From Pneumocystis sp. 'macacae' (Eukaryota > Ascomycota > Pneumocystomycetes > Pneumocystales > Pneumocystaceae): a DNA stretch of 64,000 nt. A program made the translations under genes and the position numbers. Below, in pieces: positions 1 to 12,500 of this stretch. The stretch is from assembly GCA_018127085.1 (NCBI GenBank), contig CM030721.1, positions 62,001-126,000 of the forward strand. The letters run 5' to 3'. Position 1 is the stretch's first letter. Each line of letters starts with the position of its first letter. Under the pieces are notes generated by a model. That model made no database searches and was not told the origin of the DNA. It saw only the letters and a list, made by a program, of their open reading frames with translations.

Positions 1-832
1 TATAGTTTTTAAAGCAATAAAACTTGACATATCTATACGTTGACGAAGAGATCTAAGATACTTCGTTTCTTGTTTATTAAATTCGAGACGAAGATTTTGG
101 CGATCTTGGTCTGATAATTCTGCATTTTCTAGTTGTATTTCAAGATTTTTCTGCCTCTCATCTCGTGGATTAGGCTTCTTAAGAATATTATGGAAGTAGG
201 TCTCAAGAAAGATTTTTGTAGCTGCAGACTTTTCGATAGTACTTAAAGATGGTTGACGAAAAAGTACATCTTTTATATAAAATGATTTCTTGTTGTGTCG
301 ATAAACTATTGTGCTTTCAGATGGTATAATAAATGTTTCGAAAGTTGCATCAATAAGAGGTGTTTGGTCAGCTTTTAGAGGAGGAAGTAACTCATTCACT
401 GCCATTGAGTTAGAATTGATTGACGTGGTAACACTTGTATTTGTTTTAGATTCTATATGAATTAGAAAAGAATAAATGTTATAAAAATTCTACTATAAAG
501 ATATTCATACGTATTATATGGTGATTCCTGATAAAGAGCAATGGCTTCTTTTTTGTTGTTTGCATGAGCAAGATGTCTAAGAAAAATAAACCGACCTAGA
601 AATAATTTTTCTAAAGCTTTACCGGAAATCTATTGGCAAAGAAATGCATATTGTTTTGTCTGAATCTGCACTCCATTAGTATTAAACCGCATATAATCGC
701 TGTATTAGGATCACAACTTTGCTTAGGTGTAAAAAGAGATAATAATTCTAGGAAAAAAGGACTAAACAATCTATCTTTCTTCACACGATATCCATTAGAA
801 TCAATTTCTTTCTTTCTACTTGAATTCATCAC
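1..832 (-). CDS. NDR/LATS-related AGC protein kinase, N-terminal part (cut by window edge)
   Basis: The minus strand below about position 480 reads as one exon of roughly 140 residues and runs off the left edge. It resembles the N-terminal regulatory region (MOB-binding helices) that precedes the kinase domain of NDR/LATS kinases: a TIEKSAATKIFLETYFHNIL segment, a charged helical stretch (RDERQKNLE, KQETKYLRSLRQR), then the approach to the kinase domain (SSFIALKTI). The catalytic domain lies outside the window, so no active-site residue can be checked. Upstream exons are likely at about 490-610 (frame containing GKALEKLFLGRF and ANNKKEAIALY) and 611-832 (MNSSRKKEID), but I could not join them in a consistent phase. 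An internal start at 405 is an alternative. The family call is moderate; which NDR subtype (Orb6, Sid2 or the Ppk35 group) is uncertain. Confidence 0.5.
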
Positions 833-1257
833 TGTATTTTGTTGTTTCTGTGAAATGTTTTTTCTTAAATTCTACAAAAAATATTTCAATTATGTATTTA
901 TAAACTTGATAAACTATTATATTATCATATTAAACCACTGCAGAGTATATATGCGCAACCAAATACCTTTAATAATTGCCACAATGTGTTTTTATTATCA
1001 GTAATATTGGATCGTTTTTGGTGTAAAGATAAATCTCCGGAGAATTATAAATACCTTTAAATTAAGAATTGCATAATAAGCTTTATATAAGAGAGTATAT
1101 ATGCATTTTAGCAGAGAAATAAATTCAAGAAATTATGATTAGTAATTTTTTCTTGAAGAATAATAAGATTTTTACAAGAAATATTCTTTTTAATTGGGTC
1201 GAGCTTTGGTTTGAGAAATAATTAACGTAGATAACGTTACGTTAAAAATCTTCAGAT
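833..1257. other. Divergent intergenic region
   Basis: AT-rich spacer between the leftward kinase gene and the rightward gene starting at 1258, so it should hold both promoters. I see no conserved coding, RNA gene or repeat. The open frame that runs across 633-1004 on the plus strand is low complexity in its second half and has no recognisable domain. Confidence 0.5.
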
Positions 1258-1799
1258 ATGATATTTTGGAGAATGAAATGGATACAAAATAAGAGTCAAA
1301 GCATAATAAATATTCTCCGTTTCTCAAAATCACCAAAATGTTTATTTATTTATAGAAATGTACGGTTATATACAGACGCTAAAGCACCATATGTTTTAAA
1401 AGATACTGGTCAGCCACCTGTAGGTAAGATAGATAGTATATAGAATATGTCTAAAAGGATATAGTTAGTTCCTTTCGTGGAGGGTTTCTTGGTTTTTTTA
1501 TTGGGACAAGTTTTGCTACTGCTGCTGGATATTACTTTTTAGTAAATGAGTATCAGCATGCGTCAAACACTCTCCTTTTATCTATAGAAGAGTTACAGCG
1601 TACAACAGATTCTGTTATTGAATCTGTAAAACAGATAGAAGAAATGGAGAAAAACATAAAGAGATTACAAAACAATGCTGTAACAAAAAACGATATTCAG
1701 AATGTTCGTACAGACACGAAAAAAATGTTTGAAAGTTTGAATTTAGCTCATTTAGAGGTAAACGAGCGACTTTCTGAACTAGGTAGAAACAAACATTAA
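1258..1799 (+). CDS. Mitochondrial single-pass membrane protein with C-terminal coiled coil (unrecognised)
   Basis: Two exons, 1258-1423 and 1465-1799, with a 41-nt intron (gtaagat...atatag) give 166 residues. The first 45 or so residues are basic, rich in Ser/Asn/Arg and free of acidic residues until about residue 40, which fits a mitochondrial targeting sequence. Then comes a Gly-rich membrane segment (GGFLGFFIGTSFATAAGYYF, about residues 61-80), followed by a long amphipathic region (EELQRTTDSVIESVKQIEEM...) that looks like a coiled coil. The layout matches small fungal inner-membrane proteins of unknown function. It ends 122 bp from the convergent SSR4 stop. I do not recognise a named family. 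The start could also be the second Met at residue 6. Confidence 0.65.
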
Positions 1800-1921
1800 A
1801 TTTTTTAGTAATATTATGGCTAATGATAAATATAGAAATAGATGTAGCGAAATTGTCGCGCTATGCACGTACTGTTATGTAATTTTTAATTTTGTAGCAA
1901 TATGTTTAAAAAGACTAAATT

Positions 1922-3414
1922 TTATACTTTAAACATTTCTTGGGTTTCCGGCCTTTTATCTGTTTTTTTAATGTATATTTTTTTTACTAATATTCTCTGC
2001 ACACTTTTCTTTTTTAAGTTTTCTTCAACAGTTTTCGCTATAGATGTAATTTCTTCGATATTTTTAGCATTATTTAGTTCATTAATTGCGTCATTAAGCC
2101 AAATAGTTTCTTCAGAAAATTTTATCTTTTCAATTCGTTTTTTATGTAAATCTTTCATAATCTGTATTTCAGTACTAGATAATTTTTCCTTTAAAGCCTC
2201 AATTGTAAAATCTGCAGATTTAGGGAATAATGGAGAAGATAGAATGTCATCTCGAAGAATTAAAAAACTAGTTCCATTTAAGGTCAGCTTACCTATTTTG
2301 AAAGTATTACTAAATATCTCTTCTATCCAGTTATGGTGTCTCATATATCGTGCTATAGATATATCACGAGGTGTTAAGAAATCTAATTCGTCACCTTGGG
2401 GTTCTTCTGTTTCAGACATTCCTTTTGATTGAGTTGATGAAGAATTTTCTGTATTCGATGATCCATGATCTACAGCAGTTGATGAATTTATTTTTTGTTT
2501 TTTTCTTGAATCATATGGTACGTTTGATTGTATTGTATATGTAGAATTAGAATGCAATTCTCCTGACTGAGCAGAATACTGATTTTTTTGGTAAGCCTGG
2601 TTTCCTTTAGAAGAAGGCGAGTTATTATAATACATCATAGGTCTTGTAAGAACGTTAGACGAAGAATTGTAAGAACGAGATGTCTGTATAGTATTTTCGT
2701 ATAACATGAATGGTTTATTCTGAATATATGGAAGAGGATAACTCCGCGGAGGTTGTGGTGTAGCAGTTTGACTATTTGCAAGTAATCGATCTAAGAATTG
2801 TAAATTTATGTTCAAGTTATAAAATATAAAAATTACCATTTTCATTAGACCTTAGATAATAAATTAGCCACAATTGATCATTTCCACCCTTAATAAGTCT
2901 AAACCGTCGCCTAATTCGCGATGTATGGGACTCCGTTGCAGGATGAAATCCATATTTGTGTTCAAAAATTTCTATTGTCTAAATAGTTAAGTTAAAATAA
3001 AAAAATAAAAAAAATACATTTCCACCAATATCAACACGATAGCAGTTTTCCGAACCCATATATTGAAGCCCATCTGGGGGAGGATTCATATTTGATTCTG
3101 GAGGAAGCCATACTAAAAAAATCTGACCATCAACTGGTTTATCAATAAAATTCCAGACAAAAGGGACCTATTTATTATAAACTTATGCAAAAATAGACAA
3201 AAATTACTTGTTGTGCGACTCCAGATGCTTTAATAAGCATTTCTGTGATAGATTCAATAGATAAATGTGGATTTACAGGATAACTTTCAATATATTTAAT
3301 CAATACTGAAATTATATATAATCATTACCTTAATGTTGATTTGCACCATACTTGAGACATCCACTCTGCATTTGGAACGCTATTCAGCAAAAATTGCTGA
3401 GCTATCTCAATCAT
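1922..3414 (-). CDS. SSR4: SWI/SNF and RSC complex subunit Ssr4
   Basis: Five exons can be joined in phase: 3329-3414, 3208-3283, 3018-3167, 2837-2978 and 1922-2790, giving 440 residues with introns of about 40-50 nt. The N-terminal half (AEWMSQVW, QQVPFVWNFIDKPVDGQIFLVWLPP, then GFHPATESHTSRIRRRFRL and NDQLWLIYY) matches the fungal Ssr4/DUF1750 domain. The middle is a low-complexity Ser/Asn/Gln/Tyr linker. The C-terminal block DELDFLTPRDISIARYMRHH followed by NWIEEIF is the second conserved Ssr4 element. In fission yeast Ssr4 is a subunit of both chromatin remodellers; it acts in the nucleus and has no catalytic motif. It starts 215 bp head-to-head from the KAR9-like gene. Function here is by resemblance. 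Confidence 0.82.
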
Positions 3415-3629
3415 AATAGGCTTTTTTTTTGAGATTTTCTAAAATTTACCGCTTCAAGATCGATATTTCCATAGACGGTAGAGATAAAAAATTATGAAAA
3501 GAAATAACAAATTTGTTAAAAAAGCTTCACTTATCTTAATTTTTTTGTGAAAGCATTGTTTAATTTTTATATTTATTTTAGTATTTTTTGGATTGAAGTG
3601 CTTGTTAAATTATGAAAAATATTTAAAAA

Positions 3630-5829
3630 ATGAATATTTTTCCTGATATATTTCAAAAAATAGATAATATAGGGATACAGGGTGAAGACAATATACCATA
3701 TTCTAACTTTGGAAATCTTTTGGATGTAGATTCTATTGTTTTTTTAGAAAATAACTCTTTTGAACAGCAGTTATTACATCTTATATCATTACTATCTATT
3801 CCTCGATCAAAATTATTAAAAAAAGATATTTCTGAGCAATCTTTAAAAGAATGTTTTAATACTCTTGTTGAAGTATCTATATATTTTTTATATTGGATTG
3901 AAACTGCAGTTTTTATATTTAGATTTCTAGATTCTGATGATGATATTGAATGGATTTATCATGCAAAAGATTTATTTGATGAAATGGAAAAGGGGATTGG
4001 AAATGCATCTCTTGTTTTTAGTAATTTCATGGAAAAAGCTTCTGGTTTTATCTTTCAAGATTTTCCTGACTCTGATTTTATAAATTCAAGGTATCAAAAA
4101 ATATCCAAAGGTTGGATATTTATTAAAAAATTTCTTGGGTTTTTAAAATATCAAATAGAGATTTCAAAAGAATGGGTAGATTGTATTGAAATATTAAATC
4201 AAATAAACCAGGAACTCAAGAAATGTGACATACTTGTTTTTGAAATTAAAGAACGAAGTCTCGATATTCCTTCTATTTCTCATCAATTTATAGAATTCAC
4301 ATCTTTAGAATCATTTGTCAAAGACGTTTTTGATGGCGAAAGGATAGGAACTCTGGAAGAAATAAATTCAACAGATATTTTGAATAAATGGAATAGGAAT
4401 TGTCAAAATTTCATTTTTCAGGTTCATGAGAAAATAAAATCACTTGAAACATCTCTTATTTTTTTTAAACTCCGGATTGAATATTTTAAAGAAAAAGCAT
4501 TAGAGTTATTTCCTAATGCTATCCATGATATAGAACAAAGAAGACATAATTTAGAAATTAAATGTAAAAAACTGCAGGATGATTTTTCTTCTGTAAAAAA
4601 GAAGTTTCAAGAGGACAAATGGATGCTTGTTTTCTCTCATGTTAATAGACAAGTAAGATTTATGGCATATTTATTTATATGTTAATTTATGAATTTTTAT
4701 AGGTAACAGATCTTATGGACTCATTAGAATCAGAAATACGGAAATTTAACATTTCCTCATCTATAATTAAAAAAGCAGTTGAACCATATAAGACATATAA
4801 AGTAAAAAGAGATAGTTATAGTATGTATTTTCAAAAAAAATATCAAGTTCCGTTAAATATTGACAAATTTTAGCTATAATACGGATTATTACTCTTATAG
4901 AATGGGGAATATGGAATAAATTAACAAATAATAATCAGATTATTGAAGGTTATAATAATTTATATCAAAGATGGAAAAATCTAAATAAAGATATTATAAA
5001 AATTGATAATATAGTTTCGGAAAATACTACATTCTCTAAAACCTCGGAAAATGATAGAAATTCTATTATTAATGATTCGGAATCAGTAGCATCGAAGTCT
5101 GCTAAATTATGTACAACTCCAAAAACTCCTCCGTTTCCGATAAAATATTATTCTTTGATTCCAGTATCTAAAAATAAACCTCGACCCCTGTTATATGATA
5201 TGTTGAAAGTTAAATCCAAAATTCAGTCTACACCCAGAAGTTTACAATATCCTAATTATATTTATGATACATGTTCTACGAATCATACTGATAATATTAA
5301 TTTATCTAAAAGATCTAACATACCCTCATTTATAGAAGATACACCTATACAACTTTCCAAGCTTAAAATATTTCCTGCTATAATGGAAAAAACTGGAATG
5401 AGCAATAAAATTGCATCTCAATTAAATTTAAAATTAACACCTACAAAAAATGTTTCTAACCTAAAACTGACACTTACAAAAAATGCTTCTAACTTAAGAC
5501 TGACACCTACAAAAAATAATTCTAACTCAAAATTAACGCCTACAAAAAATAGTTCTGATTTAAAAATGAAAATACATATTCCAGAATCAAGCATTTCTCG
5601 TGCTTCTGCTTCTTTACAACATATGGTTTCTACCGAACAAATACCATGTCAAAATTCTAATATAAAGTTAAAGAAATATAAAGAAAATATTTCTTCATTT
5701 TCTAATATACCACGCCCATTATTTCAAAAGATACCATCTTTTTCTATCTTAGGAAATCAAAAACCTTCTATAAAAATGGTATCACCACAGAAGAATATTT
5801 TTGCTCAGGGTATTAGTTCATATAATTAA
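3630..5829 (+). CDS. KAR9: Kar9-like spindle-positioning / microtubule plus-end adaptor
   Basis: Three exons, 3630-4652, 4703-4820 and 4874-5829 (introns of 50 and 53 nt), give 698 residues. The N-terminal 400 residues are helical and include the Kar9-type block EDKWMLVFSHVNRQV, which continues across the first intron as VTDLMDSLE. The C-terminal 300 residues are disordered, basic and Ser/Thr/Pro-rich. They contain two SxIP motifs (SNIP at 5314-5325 and 5701-5712), the signature used to bind EB1-family proteins such as Bim1/Mal3, and four tandem 11-residue repeats built on LTPTKN. In yeasts Kar9 links EB1 on microtubule tips to myosin V/actin to align the spindle. The Kar9 family call rests on the helical domain plus SxIP motifs; sequence identity to known members is low. 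Confidence 0.65.
5425..5556 (+). repeat. Four tandem 33-bp repeats inside the KAR9-like gene
   Basis: Four in-frame 33-nt units at 5425, 5458, 5491 and 5524 encode NLKLTPTKNVS-like repeats of 11 residues. Three of the four keep a T-P-T-K core, which fits the minimal CDK site [S/T]-P-x-[K/R]; the second unit has L in place of P. The units sit between the two SxIP motifs. Confidence 0.9.
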
Positions 5830-6028
5830 AAAGGATATATATTTGATGTTATTTATGATTTTAAAGTTTTTAATATTTTAAGATATTTTGATTATTATTC
5901 TATAGGGAAATATATTTTAAATTTATGTTTTGGTTTGTAGTTCTTTTTGGATATTTTGTGATGCAAATAATATTTTAAAACATTATTTAAATATTTTAGT
6001 TTATATTTATGCACATATTCATAATCAG

Positions 6029-8866
6029 TCATTGCTTTTTGAGTTTATATTGGCCAGATATAAATTCCAACTGCTCTTCTTTTACCATTAATGCCAAAAA
6101 TTCGCGTAATTCGTCTATAGAACGATTATAAATATTTGGAGGAGGCACAAACATTTGTAATGTTGAATGAATCCTTTCTAGAGTCAGTGAACCCAAATTA
6201 GTAAGCATACCATTTATAAACGACCTATAAATCAGAAACTCTCTTTATAAAAAAGAACAATTACCAATATATTATCATTTCTTCAGATGCATGATCTTCT
6301 GTGGTTTGAACATTTGAAATTAATTCTTCCAATGCTGAAAGAGCTAATATAATTAGTAACTATAATTAAATAATAAAATTTTAAACTTTTACTAGATGTT
6401 TCTAATTCAGCGTATTCTAAAACTTTAAAAGTATCTTTTGTAACTTCTTTGAGTATCCCATGTTTTACCCAAAAAAGTACATTTCTTTTACAATCTGTAT
6501 AATCTTGTCCTATAGCTTCCATCAAATCTTTCATAGTTTGTTCATCTAAAAATCATAAATAAATATATAAATACAATAATCTTATTAACTTTTTTCCTGA
6601 AAAACCAGAATAATAGAAGCTTGTGCAGGTCTAACGTTCATGTTTAAAGTCCTGTCTTCCAATATTATTTCAATTTGAACATGACCTAAATTGGGTATCC
6701 AGTGTAATTTTCTTGAAGCTTTTAATTTTTCAAAGTCTTTAGCATAGCTATTCATATAACTATTTTTTAAAAAATTAGATTTCAAAGCATTGTTTATATA
6801 TTACCTTTGAATTTCTTTCGAAAGAAGTAGAGTTTCACCTTTAAAGTTTGGCCAGAAAAGTCGAGAAAGTATGCTTGCATGTATTGGTGTCTTTAAATGT
6901 TAAATTTATATAAAATGAATAATTATTAGTGATAAAACCGTATTATTAAGTTCTTTATGTAAGTTTGTGTCAATTCTTTTAGATTCTGCAATGTCATGAA
7001 GCATTACATCACACATCTGTAAACTATTTTCACTAAATCGTAATTTTAATAACTCTAAATTCCGTAACTTAAGAATATTAAAAAATGTTTAATTTCAAAA
7101 CAATACTTTGCCTCTTTGTCAGTTTCATAATTCATTGCAGTAAGAAGTCTATCTGCTAAAAGATTTTGAAGTTCTCTTATAAAAATATCTTTATTTTCAT
7201 AAATACTGACAAGACTTTTAATGATGTCATTATTGTTCATTTTCCGAAAGTCTGAATAATAAGTAGTAGAATAATACAATTTTATATTTTATTACCTGGT
7301 GCAGCATCAATAGGATCAGGTGTCCAATTAAGATTATCAAAGTCGTCATCATCGTCATCTGCTTGAAGAGATGATGGATCTGCTTGACCAAGTTCTTCAC
7401 TTAATTCACTTGTTTCATCACCAACAAGCCCTATCATAATACATTTAATGGTATCATTTCGACTTCTAGAAAACATTAATTAAAAAAATATTTTTTTTAA
7501 ATATATCACTTTAAATGTTTTCTAATAGGTTTTGCTACTTTGTCTAAAAGTACACCGGGGGGGTCTAGAATAAGGAAACATTTAATAGTCGATATATATT
7601 GAGAAATTATATCTTGTGTATCCGCTCCTGGATGCAAAAGTCTCGTTTTGCATCTAAAATAGATTAAAAATGCATTAAATGTTTTTTTCTTACGATTCTT
7701 GAAATGAGTTAACTAGGTAATCTCTAAGAGGAGAAAACTTCATAGATTGCTAAAAAAAATTACAATTTTTTTAAAAAATAATTTTTTCAATACTCTTAAA
7801 TCCCCTAGTGCAAGAGAAGAATATGGATAATCTACTATAATATCGAATAATTCATCAATTCTAGATAATTAATACTTGAAAATATATAAGTTTTCTATAT
7901 CACCTTAACATTGCTAGAAAATGACAAGCAAGAGTCTCAAGCTGCAAATTCAAATCTTCTTTTTTTATGTTAATTTTCAACACAAGGAATATAAGTTTTC
8001 CTAATTTATTAATAGTCCATTGGATAATTTCTTCTTGAACACTTCTATCCCATTTTTTAGAGTATTTTTCTCTTATATATTTATTTAATCTTTGAGATAT
8101 ACTTTCCGCAAATGCTCTTTCTAAATGCTTTTGCAATCCAACTAATTCCATATTTTTACATGTGGAAAGAAAACAAGTAACTTGAGGACTTGACTCATTT
8201 TCTTCCCAAAATGCCATGTTTTCTAATAACCATCCTAAAAAAATTGGGTAAACTTTATCTTCTGAAATATAATTGTTAATTAATGCGTGAAATGTTTGTT
8301 TAAATGATTCAGATGTACTGTTTTCATTAGAGAAAAGCTATATACATGAATATTTACTCGAAATGACTCATTATTAATGGTTGTTCGTAAATATGGTATG
8401 CTTCTGCAAGTTTTTCAATGAATTCTGTCAAATTGGATTGTGTGATCTATATACTATAAATATATTTAGAGCTGCATAAAAGGATAATGACATTATATCT
8501 CTGTAAAATAGGCAAAAATTTTTCAGTAAAATGAACTCTTATCGCATCTTATTACGTATCAGCTTCAAATATAGATCATAAGAATGAATATACGTTCATA
8601 ATTTTCCCGTAATCGTTCTTTTAATCCGTGATTACAAAGAATGTTAATTGCTGTTTTAATATTGGGTGAAATTTCTAATAAAACATATGATTCTTTATAA
8701 AAACAAATTTTTAGAAAGTACCTTTATGATTAGATTCAGGAGAAAAAAAATGACTAGCTAATTTCCATGCTGTTGCAACATTTTGAGTGCATTGACTAGG
8801 AGGACCAATGTCTAAATTTTCACCAAAAACATAGTTAAAAATTGCTTTTCGAGATGTTTCATTCAT
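6029..8866 (-). CDS. APC2: Anaphase-promoting complex subunit 2 (cullin-like)
   Basis: About a dozen minus-strand exons separated by short introns read as APC2. The start is placed at MNETSRKAIFNYVF (8866). Landmarks in order are MELVGLQKHLERAF, the segment RNDTIKCIMIGLVGD followed by an acidic linker (ADDDDDDFDN), WTPDPIDAAPG (7282-7340), NDIIKSLVSIYENKDIF then LLADRLL (7055-7240), a cullin-homology region (LHWIPNLGHVQIEI; 6585-6785) and the winged-helix C-terminus (MKDLMEAIGQD, LEFISGQYKLKKQ; stop 6029-6031). APC2 with the RING subunit APC11 forms the catalytic core of the APC/C ubiquitin ligase that drives mitotic exit. Exon joins in 8220-8700 were not all resolved. It starts 162 bp from the divergent SDH7 gene. 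Confidence 0.85.
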
Positions 8867-9028
8867 AGCTAAAAATAATATAAAAACATTCTTAATTTTC
8901 TTTAAATATATCAAAATTCATTTTAAATTTAGAAGTTATTTTATCACAAGTCGATATTGAAGTTTCTTAGCGATCAATGATTAAAAAATAAAATTACGAA
9001 AAATACGTGTAAATGGTACCATTTTTGC

Positions 9029-9478
9029 ATGGAAAATACCTTTAAAATTTCATATGGGCCTATGTCTGTCTTTATATCACTTTATCGGTGTATTCTTCGG
9101 GCACATAGAAAATATCTTCCACCTGATGCTCGTTTTCTTGGAAATAAATATGCTCAACAGGAATTTCGTTTGCATAAGAATACCAAAAACCCTCTCCATT
9201 TGATTGGATTTATAGATTCTTGGAAGGCCTATTTAAAAGGTGTTAAAAATTATGCTTGGAAAGACTATAAAATTGAACCTGTTAAAGGTAAACGATTTGG
9301 TTTTTTATTTTTAGGCTCTGAATGATATTTCAGTTGATAAAATGTCTGACGAACAACTTTATCAGGTATTTCAATGAAACTATGTTGAAATAGGCTAATC
9401 ATTCAGCTTTACGAACTAATGCAGGCCATTAAAGACAGAAAAATAGAAAGAAACAAAGTTTTGAATAATGATAGATAA
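9029..9478 (+). CDS. SDH7: Succinate dehydrogenase assembly factor 3 (Acn9/Sdh7, LYR protein)
   Basis: Three exons, 9029-9287, 9334-9365 and 9407-9478, give 120 residues. The LYR motif (SLYRCILRAH, residues 16-25) is followed by the Acn9 signature LPPDARFLGNKYAQQEFRLH, then NPLHLIGFIDSWKAYL, and a C-terminal EQLYQLYELMQAIKD helix. Family members are small mitochondrial matrix proteins that help mature the iron-sulphur subunit Sdh2 of complex II. The first intron has two possible acceptors; the 46-nt choice ending ttcag keeps the frame, while the nearer ttttag would hit a stop. Length is typical of the family. The gene converges with RPA2, 80 bp between stops. Confidence 0.85.
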
Positions 9479-9558
9479 AAATAATGTAAATATCATGTTA
9501 TATGTATAATATGGTCCCCCAATTAGTTACAATATAGCTTTTATACAATAAATTAATG

Positions 9559-12500
9559 TTATGATTCATTTACATTTAGCTTTAATTTAATATTCATGGA
9601 AGCAAGTTCAGTTGCAAGGTACTTAAATACATATGGTAATGCAATAACAGCAATATTGTCGCCACCTTTAAATTTTCTACCAATACTGTCTTGCCATATG
9701 TCGCCATCGTTTTCAAATCCAGTAGCTTCAGATGCACAGAGATGACATCTTACATTTGAATTAAATGTATTTCCTGTACTTATTGTAGTTATGGACGGTA
9801 TAAGAGAAAGAATAGACCCACAGGTCCTGCATATCCAAGATTGTGTATAATCACTGCAATTCATTAAACGATCTTGTAAAATATATGCTGTTCCATGTGC
9901 TATTATACTATCACGTTCCATTTCTCCAAAACGGATACCTGTATATATTCAAAAACAAGCTTTTGGATAAGAAAGAACGCTTACCTCCTGCTCGTTTTCG
10001 TCCTTTAACAGGCTGATGCGTAAGACTGTGGACTGGACCCGTTGTTCGCACTTGAAATTTATCTGATACCATATGTCTGAGTCGTTGATAATAAACTACT
10101 CCAACAAATATTTCAACCTCCATGATATCTCCCGTGATTCCAGAATAAAACGTCTCATTACCATTATATGCATAACCAGCTTTTATTAATTGCTTTCCAA
10201 AATAATCAGCTGCTGTATTTTTCTCATTAAAAGTAAATGGAGTAGAATCTTCTACTAGTCCATGTAATGCACCTGCTTTACCTGCCATACTTTCTATAAA
10301 CATTCCTGGAATTTTCAATATATAGATTATATTTATTTACAATCCTACCTATAGTCATACGAGTAGGAAATCTAAAATAAAGTCAAATTTGGATTTTAGA
10401 AGATATATATGAATATACGCATGAGGATTAATAATAATGTCAGGCTGAATTCCACTTTCACTAAATGGCATGTCCGCAGCTGGCCATTTTTGAGAACAGA
10501 CACCCTTTTGTCCATGTCTGGAGGAAAATTTGTCGCCAATAGTAATAGGACGAGCTACCCGAAGTTTTATATGAATGCACTGACATTCCATATCACCTGA
10601 ATCATTCCCTGATTTAATTAGTTATTATTATTTCAAATATACAAGAAAAAGGACCAAGTAATCTAACTTCTTCTACAAAAACATCTTCTGTCCCATGGTA
10701 TTCTTGGATTATTGTTTTTCCTGTTGTTTCATTAAAATAAGCAGCCAAAGGGTCACCATCTTCTAGTTTCACGCCAATCATTGGCAGTCCATCTGCATCT
10801 AATTTTTCCAACCATTTTGGATGAAGTTTATCGTTTCCAAACCCAAAATGGTATATAATCTGTTCCCCTTTTTGTCTTTTTTGTGCTAGATCTACTTTCT
10901 CACTTTTGTAGATTGTAGCATAAGCAAATCCCCTTTCATATGATGATTTATTGACAACCAGGGCATCTTCCATATCATAGCCTGTATATGAAATCACTGC
11001 CACAACAGCGTTTGTTCCATTAGGAAAGTTATCAAGTCCATAAAGATCATATGTTTTTGAACGAACAATAGGTGTTTGTCCTGTCTGTAACATATAAAGT
11101 TTGTTATCAGTTCTATATCTCAATGATGATCCAGGTGTTCCCATGGTTTGCTTTAAAGATTAGACTATTTTACATCAATAATAATATCCATACCTTTGCC
11201 ATTTGACATTGGTACATATTTCTTGGAGATTGATTAAAATCGGAAAATGGTGTTAAAGATGCAAGAATTGAAAACATATTAGATGTATCTATTTCTGAAT
11301 GTGAATATTGTGCATCTGTTTCTTGAGAAAAGTGAGAATCGATACTTATATTTAAGTATACTTGTTCAAACGATCCAATAATATCTTCTTTATTCAATGG
11401 AAGATATTTAACAGGACGAGTCATTCGAGCTCTTGATGAAAAAATATATAATCCATGGTATTGACCTCCTTCAGATTTTGGAACTAACCCTATTTCAAGT
11501 TCTAATGGAATATTATGAGAATTTTCGACTTTCCAATGACGAAGTAATCGAGCAATGTGGGATGCCATTTCATGTGTACAATAACCAATAATTTTCCCAT
11601 TAAGCTGTACACTCGAATATTCTCTACTCAACATATTCGATGTTGGATCTACCCCGAGCCTTACAAGCAAATATGGTATGGAATCTACATTAATATTTGA
11701 TGTAATGATTCTACATTTGCTTGTTAAGTGATTTAACAAGCCACATGGTGCGCCATCTGGCGTATGAACAGGGCAAATGAATCCTTACATAGTCAATTTA
11801 AATCAAATAAATAATAAAAATATACCCCATGCCTCTGGAAGAAGTTTGCGAACTGTTACAGTTTTAACGTCTGCAAAAAATGCACCTCTATGCACTGTTC
11901 TAAAATGACTCAAATAACGATAAAAGTTGAGTTTCTCCGAAATTATAGTAAACCCCGTTGCTTGCTGCAGATCCAACCCAGTAGAACTAACTAAATTGCC
12001 CGTACTTAGAAAATATTGTAGTTTTGAGCCAATATCATTAGGAACTCTTTGAAATAATTTAGAAATATATTTCTTATCGAAAAAGTTTACCGAATTATTC
12101 GGTTTCCGAAGATCCTGCATAACAGTGTTTCTCAAAGAAAGCAAGTAATCTTCTATTTTTTCTTTTATAATCATACCGTACAAAAACCCACCAAGAAGTA
12201 TCTCCTGATTTTGAGCAGAATCCGGGTTATCCGGGCAACATTCTCCTGAGACCAGGCTATAAAGCTTCCGTATCATAAATCTAAAAAGTTAAACACGCAA
12301 AATACATAGAAATATACATTAACATGCGGAATTTATCATAGTTATCGTGCAAATGAACCAGAACAACCTTTCTCAGCAACTCCTCGCCAACCTTCTCGTG
12401 TGTAAGATCCTCATCTACGTTTAATACTACCCGAAACTTCTCTCCCAAGTATTGCAAGGTCTGCTTCTGGTTGTAAAGCTCATAGCTTTTATACGTCCTA

